From Gynurincola endophyticus (GTDB taxonomy: Bacteria; Bacteroidota; Bacteroidia; Chitinophagales; Chitinophagaceae), in the NCBI RefSeq assembly GCF_003991195.1, contig NZ_RCWL01000001.1, forward strand, positions 620,001 through 684,000: a DNA stretch of 64,000 bases, given 5' to 3'. The notes below the pieces were generated by a model. The model was not told where the DNA came from, searched no databases, and was given only the letters and a program-made list of their open reading frames with translations. Below are positions 1-9,558 of this stretch, one piece after another. The stretch's first letter is position 1; each line of letters opens with the position of its first letter. Made by a program: the position numbers and the translations under genes.

Positions 1-1260
1 TCAAAGCTGGTTTCTGCATCACTCGATTACCCTTTAATGCCGGTTACTATTATTTTAGGAATACTCATGATTTCCTATACTGCTGTTGGAGGACTCTGGG
101 CTGTGATGGTAACAGATATTCTTCAGTTTGTAGTGCTTACCGCTGCGGTGCTTATTATCTTACCGCTTGTATTTGGAGAAGTGGGAGGAATACAAGGTTT
201 TGTAGAAAAAGTTCCGGATGGTTTTTTTAATCTCGTCAATGGTGAATATACATGGGGATTTATTCTTGCTTTCGCAATTTATCATATTTTTTATATAGGC
301 GGTAACTGGACATTTGTACAACGTTATACCAGTGTAGATACTTCCAAAAGTGCTTCTAAAGTTGCCTACTTGTTTGCCGGGTTATACATATTGAGCCCTA
401 TTTTATGGATGTTGCCACCAATGGTATATAAAGTGATGAATCCGGATCTTGCTGGAATTGATGCTGAAAATGCATATATAATGGTTTGTAAACAGGTACT
501 TCCGGCAGGGCTTCTCGGACTTATGCTGACTGGTATGTACTTTTCAACTTCAGCCTCCGCCAATACGGCCTTGAATGTTGTTTCAGCTGTCTTTACGAAT
601 GATATTTATAAAGGTTCTGTAAATCCCGGGGCAAGCGATAAAAAACTCATGTTTGTTGCGCGTGCGTCCTCCTGGTTTTTTGGCATTTTTATGATTCTGA
701 TTGCGCTGGGAGTTCCTTACATCGGTGGCGTTGTAGAATTTACACTGAGTGTAGGAGCTATTACAGGCGGTCCATTGTTATTACCCCCGATATGGGCGCT
801 GTTTTCAAAACGCCTTACAGGAAAAGCTACAATATATATAACGTTGGTTTCATTATCAGTTAATATTTTGTTCAAAATGATAATTCCATTTATCAATGGA
901 TATAAATTATCACGTGCCAATGAAATGCTGATAGGTGTATTATTACCTGCCATTCTTTTAGTGATTTATGAAATTTTCTTTAATAAAAATGTAAAAGAAT
1001 CTTCTGACTATAAACAATACCTGATTTATAAAGCAGCTAAAAAAGATGCCGCAAGCAATATTGATGAAGAAGAAATGGCGCAAATAAAAAGACAAAATAT
1101 ATTCGGCCTTAAGATGATTGCGTTTTCTTTATTTTTTATGTCGATATTATTATTGGTGTTGGCATTTATTACAACAAAAGCAACTGGCATGGTTGTAGGA
1201 ATAGCAGTTACTATTATGATCGGGTCTGTAATTCCGTGGAAAGCGTCACGTAAGAAATAA
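1..1260 (+). CDS. sodium:solute symporter (SSS family), 5' end outside the window
   Basis: The frame is open from base 1, so the gene enters from the left edge; the ATG at 37 is internal. The visible 419 residues form about ten hydrophobic segments. They include the GGLWAVMVTDILQF stretch, which is typical of the SSS family of Na+-coupled uptake carriers in the inner membrane. A charged cytoplasmic loop near residue 330 precedes two final membrane segments. The substrate cannot be read from the sequence. It lies directly upstream of the SusC/SusD phosphatase locus but is separated from it by a good terminator, so a shared function is only a guess. Confidence 0.85.
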   Translation, partial: SKLVSASLDYPLMPVTIILGILMISYTAVGGLWAVMVTDILQFVVLTAAVLIILPLVFGEVGGIQGFVEKVPDGFFNLVNGEYTWGFILAFAIYHIFYIGGNWTFVQRYTSVDTSKSASKVAYLFAGLYILSPILWMLPPMVYKVMNPDLAGIDAENAYIMVCKQVLPAGLLGLMLTGMYFSTSASANTALNVVSAVFTNDIYKGSVNPGASDKKLMFVARASSWFFGIFMILIALGVPYIGGVVEFTLSVGAITGGPLLLPPIWALFSKRLTGKATIYITLVSLSVNILFKMIIPFINGYKLSRANEMLIGVLLPAILLVIYEIFFNKNVKESSDYKQYLIYKAAKKDAASNIDEEEMAQIKRQNIFGLKMIAFSLFFMSILLLVLAFITTKATGMVVGIAVTIMIGSVIPWKASRKK

Positions 1261-1280
1261 TTTTCAATTTAATTCATTCT

Positions 1281-1319
1281 AAAAGCTGTATCTGTAAAAC
1301 AGATATGGCTTTTTTATTT
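1281..1319 (+). terminator. Rho-independent terminator after the symporter
   Basis: A 14-bp stem (1281-1294 with 1300-1313, two G-T wobbles) with a 5-nt loop is followed by a T-rich run. It lies 20 bp after the symporter stop codon. Confidence 0.8.
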
Positions 1320-1626
1320 TTTTAAAACTAATTATTGCTGATCATTACATTGTCTGCTGAATTTTCTCATAAGAATTTAATTCGATGGTGCATATGTTTA
1401 AACTTTGCAATAGTTGTTTTCTGTAATAAATGACCTACATATTGTAAGGGTTTATTCTTTTTTGTTGAACGAGTGTTCTATTTATCTTTAATAATTATAC
1501 CCATAAGTTAACTGTTAATTCTGATTGTTAACATAAAAGTGTTTTTTCCATAACAGAGACATAACTGTGCATTTTATCTTTTTTGAAGCAAGATATCGAA
1601 CCTTTGCGGTCAAAATTATCTCTGCT
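1320..1626. other. AT-rich intergenic leader of the susC gene
   Basis: About 300 bases without a gene. I see no hairpin or repeat that stands out. The element AACCTTTG at 1599-1606 is one base off the Bacteroidota -7 consensus TAnnTTTG and would place transcription start just ahead of the ATG at 1627. I see no convincing -33 element. Confidence 0.4.
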
Positions 1627-4600
1627 ATGATTCAACCTAAAAAATTTACTCCTTTACCGGTATTATTACTGCTATGTATTATAATACCATTTCTTTCTTT
1701 TTCACAAGTCAGTTCGAATACCCCGATCAGCGGAAGAGTGATAGATGAAAACACTCAGCCGATGAATGGCGTTACTGTTGTTCTGACGAATGCAGGTAGT
1801 GGAAATACTCAGACTGTACAAACCGATATGAATGGTTTTTATAGCTTTAGCAATGTTTCACAAAATACTCCTTATAATATTACATTCTCTTATGTGGGGT
1901 ATGACGATTATGTTATCAGATCTCAACAGTATAAAGGCCAGTCACTTGTTGTAAACGTAAACATGACTGTTGCTGCAGCTTCTGTACAGGAAGAGGTGGT
2001 AGTGGTAGGATATGGTAAAACCCGTAAAGGTGATTTGACCGGTGCTGTTAAATCTGTAAAGAGTGCTGAGTTCAATCAGGGCATTATCAACTCTCCTGAG
2101 CAACTTTTGCAAGGTAAAGTGGCGGGTGTAAATATTACATCAGCCAGCGGTGAACCAGGCGCTACTCAGAACATTACTGTACGTGGTCCGGGTGGATTAA
2201 GAACAGGGAATACACCTTTGTATGTTGTAGATGGATTAGCTCTTGACAATGCAGGTGTAGGTGGTTTTGTGAATCCTTTGGGTTTTATCAATCCACAGGA
2301 TATTGAAACCATTGATGTGTTAAAGGATGCATCTGCTACTGCCATTTACGGATCGAGAGGGGCAAATGGTGTTGTAATTATTACCACTAAAAAAGGTAGT
2401 GCAGGTTCAAGCGTATTTAATTATTCTTTTGTTCAGGGGACCAGTAAAATTGCAAAAGAATTGCCTGTTTTTTCTGCAGATGAATATCGCGGGCACGTGG
2501 TGAACTTAGGTGGTACGCTGGAAGACTTCGGTGGAAATACTAATTGGCAGAATGAAGTTACAAGAGTTGCTCAAACGCAGAACCATAACCTTTCCATGGC
2601 CGGTGGTAACAACGGCATGACTTACTATGCTTCTTTTGGAATGCAGTTGCAGGAAGGGATCTTAAAAGGTAATGACCTTAAAAGGTATAATGGCCGTTTA
2701 AATATTTCTCAGAAGCTATTGAATGATCGTTTAGTGGTAGATGCCAGCCTTAGTGTTAATAATATTAATAACCAACGTTCACCTGTAGGTGAACTGATTG
2801 GGAATGCTTTAGCCACAAACCCGACGATTCCGGCTTACAATGCAGACGGAACCCCATTCCAGTTTGAGAATGGAATCAATCCGCTTTTAGTATTAAAACT
2901 TGAAAAAGAAAAAACCAATACGAATAGAATTATCGGTAACCTCGGCGCTTCTTTTACTATTCTTGAAGGGCTTGTATACAGGTTTAATTTTGGTATCGAT
3001 AACGCTACTTCCAATACCGATGTTCAATCCTTACCAAACTTAGTTCCTTTACGTTTGGGACGTCTGGATATGCACACCAACAATAATAAAAACTATCTGG
3101 TTGAAAACTATTTAACTTACACTAAAAAAATCGGCGATCATCAGTTAACTATCCTGGGTGGTCATTCGTATCAGAATGTTTTTGTACAGGCAAGAGGTAA
3201 TAGTATCAACCGTTTCCCGATTAATGGTGTAGAGCCGATTTATGATCCTGGTACAGGACAAGAGTTGACGTTGGCTACCAATAGACCATATGGCAGTGCA
3301 GTGATCAATGAATTACAATCTTTCTTCTCACGTATTAATTATAATTATAAGAACAGGTATTTACTGACTGCTACTTTCCGCGCAGACGGCTCTACAAAAT
3401 TTGGTGAAAATAATAAATACGGTTATTTCCCGTCATTCTCAGGTGCATGGGTGGTTTCTAACGAAGATTTCTTTGATAGCGGTTTCCTTACAAACCTGAA
3501 ATTAAGAGCAGGATGGGGTCAAACCGGTAATCAGGAAATTGATTCGAAAATTACCAAAGCATTGTTTACTTCAAACCTGTCAAATAGTTATCCTTTATAT
3601 TCCACCGGTGATTATCCGGGCGGTACTACTTACGCAAGGTTGGCTAATCCTGATTTACAATGGGAAGTATCTGCGCAAACAGATATTGGTTTAGATTTCG
3701 AATTGTTCAATGGTAAGATTTCCGGTACGGTAGACTATTTCCGTAAAGTAACCAGTAATATACTGTTGAGAGTTGTTCCGGCTGATCCGATTCAACCCGC
3801 ACAAACTGTTTGGAATAACGTAAAAGATATGCGTATTACTAACGAAGGATTAGAAATTGACCTTCATTACAAAAATCGTACACAGGGAGGTTTAACTTAT
3901 TCTATTGGAGGGAATGCTACCTTCATTAAGAATAATGTAACTAATTCTCCTTATTCAGTTATTTCGGTAGGTACAGCTGCAGGTTCAGGTCTTAGTTCAG
4001 CAACTATTAATGGATATGTTAATAACCAACCTATAGGAACTTTCTATCTGTTGAAATTTATTGGCTTTGATGAAAATGGAATGAGTGTATACGAAGATGC
4101 GGATAAAAACGGTGAAGTGAATGATGCTGACAGGCAACCATTAGGAACGGCATTACCTGATTTTATGTATAATTTCTTTGGTAGCCTTGAATATAAAGGG
4201 TTTGATTTTGCAGTTAACTTCAATGGCTTATCAGGTAATAAATTGTATGACAATACTGCCAACTCATTGTTTTACAAATTGAGATTGTCAAAAGGATTAA
4301 ACACTACTCCTGAAGCTATTCAATATGCTGAGGAGGATGTTAACAACTCAGCACCGGTGTCTTCCCGTTTCCTGAAAGACGGACGTTTTTTACGCTTGAA
4401 CAATATGTCTGTTGGTTATAGCTTCAATACACAAAAACTGGGTATTGCCAGTTGGGTAAAAGCATTGAGAGTTTCGGTTACGGGGCAGAATCTTTTTGTT
4501 TCAACTCCATATAACGGTTACGATCCGGAAGTAAATACAGACAGATCCGGAGACTTTATTTCTTATGGTATAGACTATTTAAGTTATCCTAAACCAAGAA

Positions 4601-4632
4601 CATTCCAGGCTGCTGTAAACATTACTTTTTAA
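1627..4632 (+). CDS. SusC/RagA-family TonB-dependent outer-membrane transporter
   Basis: This 1001-residue outer-membrane import channel has a signal peptide (MIQPKKFTPLPVLLLL onward, cut near FSQ). A carboxypeptidase-regulatory-like domain spans about residues 30-105 (SGRVIDENTQPMNGV). The plug domain covers about 120-235, with the SusC hallmark DVLKDASATAIYGSRGANGV, followed by the beta barrel ending in aromatic VNITF. The frame is open back to an ATG at 1567, but 1627 is chosen because the signal peptide starts there and the candidate -7 element lies between the two. There is no STN domain, so it is probably not the sensor of an ECF/FecR switch. SusD follows after 80 bp. The phosphatases downstream hint at a phosphorylated substrate. 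Confidence 0.93.
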   Translation: MIQPKKFTPLPVLLLLCIIIPFLSFSQVSSNTPISGRVIDENTQPMNGVTVVLTNAGSGNTQTVQTDMNGFYSFSNVSQNTPYNITFSYVGYDDYVIRSQQYKGQSLVVNVNMTVAAASVQEEVVVVGYGKTRKGDLTGAVKSVKSAEFNQGIINSPEQLLQGKVAGVNITSASGEPGATQNITVRGPGGLRTGNTPLYVVDGLALDNAGVGGFVNPLGFINPQDIETIDVLKDASATAIYGSRGANGVVIITTKKGSAGSSVFNYSFVQGTSKIAKELPVFSADEYRGHVVNLGGTLEDFGGNTNWQNEVTRVAQTQNHNLSMAGGNNGMTYYASFGMQLQEGILKGNDLKRYNGRLNISQKLLNDRLVVDASLSVNNINNQRSPVGELIGNALATNPTIPAYNADGTPFQFENGINPLLVLKLEKEKTNTNRIIGNLGASFTILEGLVYRFNFGIDNATSNTDVQSLPNLVPLRLGRLDMHTNNNKNYLVENYLTYTKKIGDHQLTILGGHSYQNVFVQARGNSINRFPINGVEPIYDPGTGQELTLATNRPYGSAVINELQSFFSRINYNYKNRYLLTATFRADGSTKFGENNKYGYFPSFSGAWVVSNEDFFDSGFLTNLKLRAGWGQTGNQEIDSKITKALFTSNLSNSYPLYSTGDYPGGTTYARLANPDLQWEVSAQTDIGLDFELFNGKISGTVDYFRKVTSNILLRVVPADPIQPAQTVWNNVKDMRITNEGLEIDLHYKNRTQGGLTYSIGGNATFIKNNVTNSPYSVISVGTAAGSGLSSATINGYVNNQPIGTFYLLKFIGFDENGMSVYEDADKNGEVNDADRQPLGTALPDFMYNFFGSLEYKGFDFAVNFNGLSGNKLYDNTANSLFYKLRLSKGLNTTPEAIQYAEEDVNNSAPVSSRFLKDGRFLRLNNMSVGYSFNTQKLGIASWVKALRVSVTGQNLFVSTPYNGYDPEVNTDRSGDFISYGIDYLSYPKPRTFQAAVNITF

Positions 4633-4712
4633 GTAATTAAGCTTCTTGATAGAGTGAAAACTAAAAGATTATAAAAGCCGAAGCCCATTATTCCACTTTT
4701 AATGTAACAAAA

Positions 4713-6398
4713 ATGAATTATAATAAATCGATTTTTTCAATTCTGCTGGCAGGTGTTATCGCCGGTGCAGGATGTACTAAACTAAATGAAAAGATTCTTG
4801 ACGAATCTTCTGCAAGTGAGTTAACCGAAAAAGAAGTAGCGGAGGGTTTTATCGCCCCGGTATATGCCACTTTACCGAACTTATATCTGCATACCAACTA
4901 TTTTGCAGTGCAGGAAATTTCTACGGACGAAGCAATCTTACCTTATCGTGGTGGTACTGACTGGGGTGATAACGGTATTTATCTGAATTTACACAGGCAT
5001 TCATACACTTCCACTGAAGCACCCGGCCGTAATACATGGAACTTTTTAACACAAGGCATTTCACGTTGTGTGAGCGCTATGAGTGTATTACCAGGCTCTA
5101 CCTATGGGGCTGCTAAGACTTTTCTTGCCGAGGCACGGGCGATGAAAGCTTTTTATTCAATGATCATGCTGGATGTATATGGAGTCGTTTTTATTAAAGA
5201 TGATCCGAATGAGTTTTCTAGAGTTGTAAGAGGGGCTGAAGCTTATGAATACATCAAAAACGAATTTTTAGCTGCTGAACCGGATCTGGAAAGTAATGTA
5301 ACCCACGGACGTATTTCTAAAGAAGCGGCATGGGGATTATTAGCCAGACTTTACCTGAACGGTGCTGTATACAGAGATGTTTATGGTACACCTGCTTTTG
5401 CTGAGGCAGATATGGATAAAGTGATTGAATATACCAATAAAGTAATTTCATCTGGTAAGTATCAGTTATCACCTGAATACTTTGCATTGTTTGATGATAA
5501 TAATGATGGCAATAAAGAAATCATCTTTGCAGTTGATCAACGTGCTGATTTGAACGGACATAATAGAATGGCTTATTTTTCTTTGTCGGGAGATCAGTTT
5601 CCTTTACCGGAGTTTCCGGCAGCAAACGGCACAGACGGTCCTGCGATTACTTCAGATTTCTATAGAACATGGGTAAACGCTTATGCACCGGAAGATCCGT
5701 CTGTTGACCCAAGATTTTTTAAAGATAATCTGAAAATCAGAGAAGGTATTGCAGATACATGTATTCCCGCTGCTAATTTCCATATCAACAGAGGTATTTT
5801 ACGCGGTCAGCAATATGGTTTGATCAGAAGAAGTGGTGCTTTTTTAACCTGTTCAAATGGACAAATGCTGGTGGCTCCGTTGAGTCATGAATCAAGAAAC
5901 AGAGCCGACCTGCCGGTTTACTTTACTGAACAGGTTGATTTTACTACAGAGGGTAGCAATTACCCTTCAGGATTCAGGGTTTCTAAATATGAATTCAGCC
6001 GAAAGTCGTCAAGCGGAAGAAACTTCGGAGAAGCAGATATCGTTATCTTACGCCTTGCCGATATTTATCTGATGAGAGCTGAAGCAAAACTTCGTAAGAA
6101 TAACGATGCGGTTGGCGCATTAGCTGATGTGAACCTTGTAAGAGCCGGAAGAACGGCCAGAACCGCTCCTCCAGCCTTAACTAGTATGTCGCTTGAACTG
6201 CTTTACAGAGAAAGAGGTTTCGAATTTTACTGGGAGTGCCTGAGAAGAACAGATATGATCAGGTTTGGAAAATATGAAGATACCTGGACAGAAAAAAATA
6301 GTACTGATGTTCAGAAACGTATTCTTCCAATTCCTCAAACAGCCATCGACGGGGCAAGTAACGTTCCCGGATATCTGATTCAGAATCCAGGGTACTAA
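4713..6398 (+). CDS. SusD/RagB-family surface lipoprotein
   Basis: This 561-residue partner of the preceding SusC captures substrate at the cell surface and hands it to the channel. The N-terminus is a lipoprotein signal with the lipobox AGAGC (Cys20). The body has the SusD layout: a helical TPR-like scaffold (AKTFLAEARAMKAFYSMIMLD) and a C-terminal part with ILRLADIYLMRAEAKLR and LLYRERGFEFYWECLRRTDMIRFG, both family signatures. A strong terminator sits 17 bp after the stop, so susCD may end as its own transcript with partial read-through into the phosphatases. Confidence 0.92.
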   Translation: MNYNKSIFSILLAGVIAGAGCTKLNEKILDESSASELTEKEVAEGFIAPVYATLPNLYLHTNYFAVQEISTDEAILPYRGGTDWGDNGIYLNLHRHSYTSTEAPGRNTWNFLTQGISRCVSAMSVLPGSTYGAAKTFLAEARAMKAFYSMIMLDVYGVVFIKDDPNEFSRVVRGAEAYEYIKNEFLAAEPDLESNVTHGRISKEAAWGLLARLYLNGAVYRDVYGTPAFAEADMDKVIEYTNKVISSGKYQLSPEYFALFDDNNDGNKEIIFAVDQRADLNGHNRMAYFSLSGDQFPLPEFPAANGTDGPAITSDFYRTWVNAYAPEDPSVDPRFFKDNLKIREGIADTCIPAANFHINRGILRGQQYGLIRRSGAFLTCSNGQMLVAPLSHESRNRADLPVYFTEQVDFTTEGSNYPSGFRVSKYEFSRKSSSGRNFGEADIVILRLADIYLMRAEAKLRKNNDAVGALADVNLVRAGRTARTAPPALTSMSLELLYRERGFEFYWECLRRTDMIRFGKYEDTWTEKNSTDVQKRILPIPQTAIDGASNVPGYLIQNPGY

Positions 6399-6414
6399 TA
6401 TTGATAAAACAATA

Positions 6415-6465
6415 AACTTCCATGGTGTGTACTATAAACAGTTGCTCTCCATGGAAGTTCTTTTT
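6415..6465 (+). terminator. Rho-independent terminator after susD
   Basis: A perfect 11-bp inverted repeat (6415-6425 with 6449-6459, arms AACTTCCATGG and CCATGGAAGTT) encloses a 23-nt loop and is followed by CTTTTT. An ATG at 6422 that would extend the next gene lies inside this stem, so that start was not used. Confidence 0.75.
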
Positions 6466-6496
6466 AAATGATTTTATAATTACAATATTTGTTTTA

Positions 6497-7474
6497 ATGA
6501 AGCGACTATATTTTTTAATATATATGTTATTTATAGGAGTTTTGCCGGTATTTTCACAGGCACCACTCGTAGATGATTTAGGTTATACCGGGGGCTCTAT
6601 TCCTCATTTAAAGAAGGTACAAAATGCCCTTCATTTTCTGGTAATGGGTGATTGGGGACGTAATGGAGAAAATTATCAGAAAAATGTTGCCGCAGGAATG
6701 GGCAAGGCTGCACATGACCTGGATGCATCTTTTGTTATTGCTACCGGCGATAATTTTTACCCCTATGGTGTTCAGAGTATTCAGGATTATCACTGGGTAA
6801 GTTCTTTTGAAAGTATATATACTGCACAATCATTACATGTGAGGTGGTTTCCTGTATTGGGTAATCATGATTACATTACCAACCCCGATGCTCAGGTAGA
6901 ATATAGTAAGATAAGCAGCAGGTGGAATATGCCTTCCCGTTATTATAGTAAATCGTTTCGAGCCGGAGGAGCTGAGGTGCTGATGATTTTTTTGGATACG
7001 GATCCGATTGAAAAACAGCTAAGAGGATCTGCTTATGATGAAGTGAAATATGTAAAAGGAGGTGTCGAAAAACAACTGCAATGGATAGATAGCCTGCTTA
7101 AAAATTCTACCGCAAGCTGGAAGATAGTAGTTGGTCATCATCCTTTATATACTGGCGGTTGGAGAAAAGATAGTAAGGATATTAGTAATATACGGGGAGT
7201 ACTGGAACCATATTTCGAAAAATATAAAGTAGATATCTATATTGCCGGACATGAACATCATCAGGAATATATAAAGCCTGATGGTCATACGCATTACATA
7301 ATTTCCGGTGCGGCTTCAGAAGCAAGGCCGGTCGAGATGTATCCCAAATATGGTAAGTTCGCTTCACAACAGCAGGGATTTGCTACCTTTTCTCTTACTT
7401 CCGAAAAAGCAGTCATCCAGTTCGTTAATTACAAAGATGAAATTGTTAACGAAACAATTATCAGCAATAAATAA
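6497..7474 (+). CDS. secreted purple acid phosphatase, type 5 (ACP5-like metallophosphoesterase)
   Basis: Hydrolyses phosphate monoesters outside the cytoplasm. Counting from the ATG at 6497 (325 residues), a signal peptide (MKRLYFLIYMLF...FSQ) is followed by the five metal-binding blocks of the family: GDWG near 52, GDNFYPYG near 84-91, GNHD near 122, GHHPLY, and GHEHH near the C-terminus. The Tyr in GDNFY is the metal-coordinating tyrosine that gives purple acid phosphatases their colour. The order and spacing match the mammalian-type TRAP group more than plant PAPs. It sits 6 bp before the alkaline phosphatase fusion, so the two are probably co-transcribed. Confidence 0.88.
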   Translation: MKRLYFLIYMLFIGVLPVFSQAPLVDDLGYTGGSIPHLKKVQNALHFLVMGDWGRNGENYQKNVAAGMGKAAHDLDASFVIATGDNFYPYGVQSIQDYHWVSSFESIYTAQSLHVRWFPVLGNHDYITNPDAQVEYSKISSRWNMPSRYYSKSFRAGGAEVLMIFLDTDPIEKQLRGSAYDEVKYVKGGVEKQLQWIDSLLKNSTASWKIVVGHHPLYTGGWRKDSKDISNIRGVLEPYFEKYKVDIYIAGHEHHQEYIKPDGHTHYIISGAASEARPVEMYPKYGKFASQQQGFATFSLTSEKAVIQFVNYKDEIVNETIISNK

Positions 7475-7480
7475 ACGATC

Positions 7481-9307
7481 ATGAAATCTATTAGATTCTT
7501 TATAATACTTTTGATACAGCTCTCTCTTTTCAGTCAGGGAAAGTCTCAGATTACTTACAATACATCGAATGCTCATTCCCATAATGACTATGAGCAACGT
7601 TTTCCTTTCTGGTCAGCTTATTATGCTACATTCGGCTCTATTGAAGTAGATGTTTTCTTAAATTCAGGTAATTTAATTGTTGCACATGATCAGCAACAGG
7701 TTCTGTTAAAAAGAACAATCGATTCTTTGTACTTAGAACCGATTCAAAAGATACTGGTAAAGCAAAACGGTTTTATTTACAAAGATACGTCACGTAAACT
7801 GCAACTAATGATTGACATTAAAACGCAGCCTGTTGAATCGATTGATGTTTTGTTGAAAAAGTTAGAACAATATCCGGAAATAATTAATAGCCAATCAATA
7901 CAAATTGTTATTACCGGTAATCAACCACCGGTTGATCAATTAAAGAAATATCCTGAATGGATATGGTTTGATGGAAATATAAATCAAACCTATGAGGCTG
8001 AAACACTGAAAAGAATTGCCTTATTCAGTGAAAACTTTAAAAAATATTCTAATTGGAATGGAAAGGGAAGGATACCCGGGACGGAGTTATTAAAAATTAA
8101 ATCTGTTATTCAGAAAGCGCATCAGTATGATAAAAGAATAAGATTCTGGGGAGCTCCTGATATTGTTAACAGCTGGTATGCTTATATCGAAATGGGAATA
8201 GACCTGATCAATACGGATCATATTGATGAATTAAGTGGCTTTTTAGAAACTTTACCGGATAGATATTATAAAGCAACAGCAACACACCAGACTTATAATC
8301 CGACTTATAGAAATGATGGAATGGATCGTCCTGTTAAGAATATCATTTTACTCATTGGAGATGGTACCGGATTACCTCAATGGTATGCTGGTTATACAGC
8401 TAATAATCAGGCGTTGAATGTTTTTAAGATGAGGCAAATCGGTTTTTCCAAAACTAGTTCTTATGATAATTACATTACAGACTCAGCACCCGGAGCCTCA
8501 GCTTTTTCTACCGGAAAAAAATCGAATAACCGTCATGTAGGAGTTGATCATACGGGAATGTCTTTGCCATTAATTACAGATTTGGTTGATAAAAAAGGAA
8601 TGAAAACCGGTGTTGTTACTACCGGTGATATGCGTGATGCTACTCCTGCTTCGTTTTATGCCCATCAGTCAGAAAGGAGTAATTATGGTGGAATTTTGAA
8701 AGATGTGTTGAAAAGTCCTATCAACCTTTTGGTAGGGTCAGGAGATATTTTTAAAGATACTATTTTTGCACAGGTACAAAATTTATTTGATGTTTTTACT
8801 TCTATTGAAAAGGCAAACTGGAAAAGTAAGCGTCCGGTAATTATCAGCGATAGCATTGCTTCAAAAAGAGCAGAAGTTGATCGTGGTGACTGGTCATTGC
8901 AGGCTTTTGAAAAAAGTTTGCAACGGTTGTCGGAAAATAAAAATGGTTTCTTGTTGGTGTATGAAGCTGCACAGGTTGATCATGGCGGCCATGCTAATCA
9001 ATTGCCTGTAGTAGTACGGGAATTAAAAGACTTTGATAAAGTAATAGGAGAGGCAATGAAATTTGCGGATAAGAACGGTGAAACACTTATTGTTATTACC
9101 GGAGATCATGAAACCGGAGGGTTAACACTTACTGCGGGAGAATATGCAGAAAATTTTATCAGTGGCCAGTTTTCTACCGGAGATCATACAGCGATTCCTG
9201 TTCCTGTATTTGCTTATGGCCCGCAGTCTCACTTGTTCAGAGGTGTATATGAGAATACTGAGATATTTTACAAAATGCTTATCGCTTTAAAGATAAAATC
9301 ATTATAA
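7481..9307 (+). CDS. secreted two-domain protein: GDPD/PI-PLC-like domain plus alkaline phosphatase
   Basis: A 608-residue exported protein (signal peptide about 1-22). Residues about 28-270 are a GDPD/PI-PLC-like TIM barrel: HSHNDY at 32-37, then Glu55 and Asp57 in IEVDVF and His69-Asp70 fit the family's metal and acid/base residues. Residues about 285-605 are an alkaline phosphatase of the PhoA superfamily: IGDGTG with Asp294, the nucleophile motif TDSA with Ser335, DHGGHANQ, and GDHETGGL. The first half may cleave a phosphodiester and the second release phosphate from the resulting monoester; this division of labour is an inference. It follows the acid phosphatase by 6 bp and ends at a terminator. 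Confidence 0.87.
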   Translation: MKSIRFFIILLIQLSLFSQGKSQITYNTSNAHSHNDYEQRFPFWSAYYATFGSIEVDVFLNSGNLIVAHDQQQVLLKRTIDSLYLEPIQKILVKQNGFIYKDTSRKLQLMIDIKTQPVESIDVLLKKLEQYPEIINSQSIQIVITGNQPPVDQLKKYPEWIWFDGNINQTYEAETLKRIALFSENFKKYSNWNGKGRIPGTELLKIKSVIQKAHQYDKRIRFWGAPDIVNSWYAYIEMGIDLINTDHIDELSGFLETLPDRYYKATATHQTYNPTYRNDGMDRPVKNIILLIGDGTGLPQWYAGYTANNQALNVFKMRQIGFSKTSSYDNYITDSAPGASAFSTGKKSNNRHVGVDHTGMSLPLITDLVDKKGMKTGVVTTGDMRDATPASFYAHQSERSNYGGILKDVLKSPINLLVGSGDIFKDTIFAQVQNLFDVFTSIEKANWKSKRPVIISDSIASKRAEVDRGDWSLQAFEKSLQRLSENKNGFLLVYEAAQVDHGGHANQLPVVVRELKDFDKVIGEAMKFADKNGETLIVITGDHETGGLTLTAGEYAENFISGQFSTGDHTAIPVPVFAYGPQSHLFRGVYENTEIFYKMLIALKIKSL

Positions 9308-9520
9308 GAACAGGTAGTGTATGTTGGGAAAAAGTATAAAAGTTTAATAGTATCGTTACGGGTAGGTAGTAGAATACGTATATAGTATTATGAATATAGT
9401 CGAAATACCAGAACGAAGTGATAAATGATAAAGGTGATAAAAATATTAGCTGTTGCTTTGCTTTGATCGATCGATTGCAAACGAAATTACCATCCTGGTG
9501 AATGTTTCTGGTGGCCTTAA

Positions 9521-9557
9521 TAAAAATCGGATGTATCAACGATACATCCGATTTTTA
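9521..9557. terminator. bidirectional terminator between convergent genes
   Basis: A perfect 17-bp inverted repeat (9521-9537 with 9541-9557) with a 3-nt loop, an A-run on one side and a T-run on the other. It serves the phosphatase gene on the plus strand and the DUF6496 gene on the minus strand. The 210 bases before it hold nothing I recognise. Confidence 0.9.
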
Positions 9558-9558
9558 T

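Noticed and set aside
6422-6496. Longer N-terminus for the acid phosphatase from ATG 6422
   Set aside because: The ATG lies inside a terminator stem and the added residues would bury the clear signal peptide that begins at 6497.
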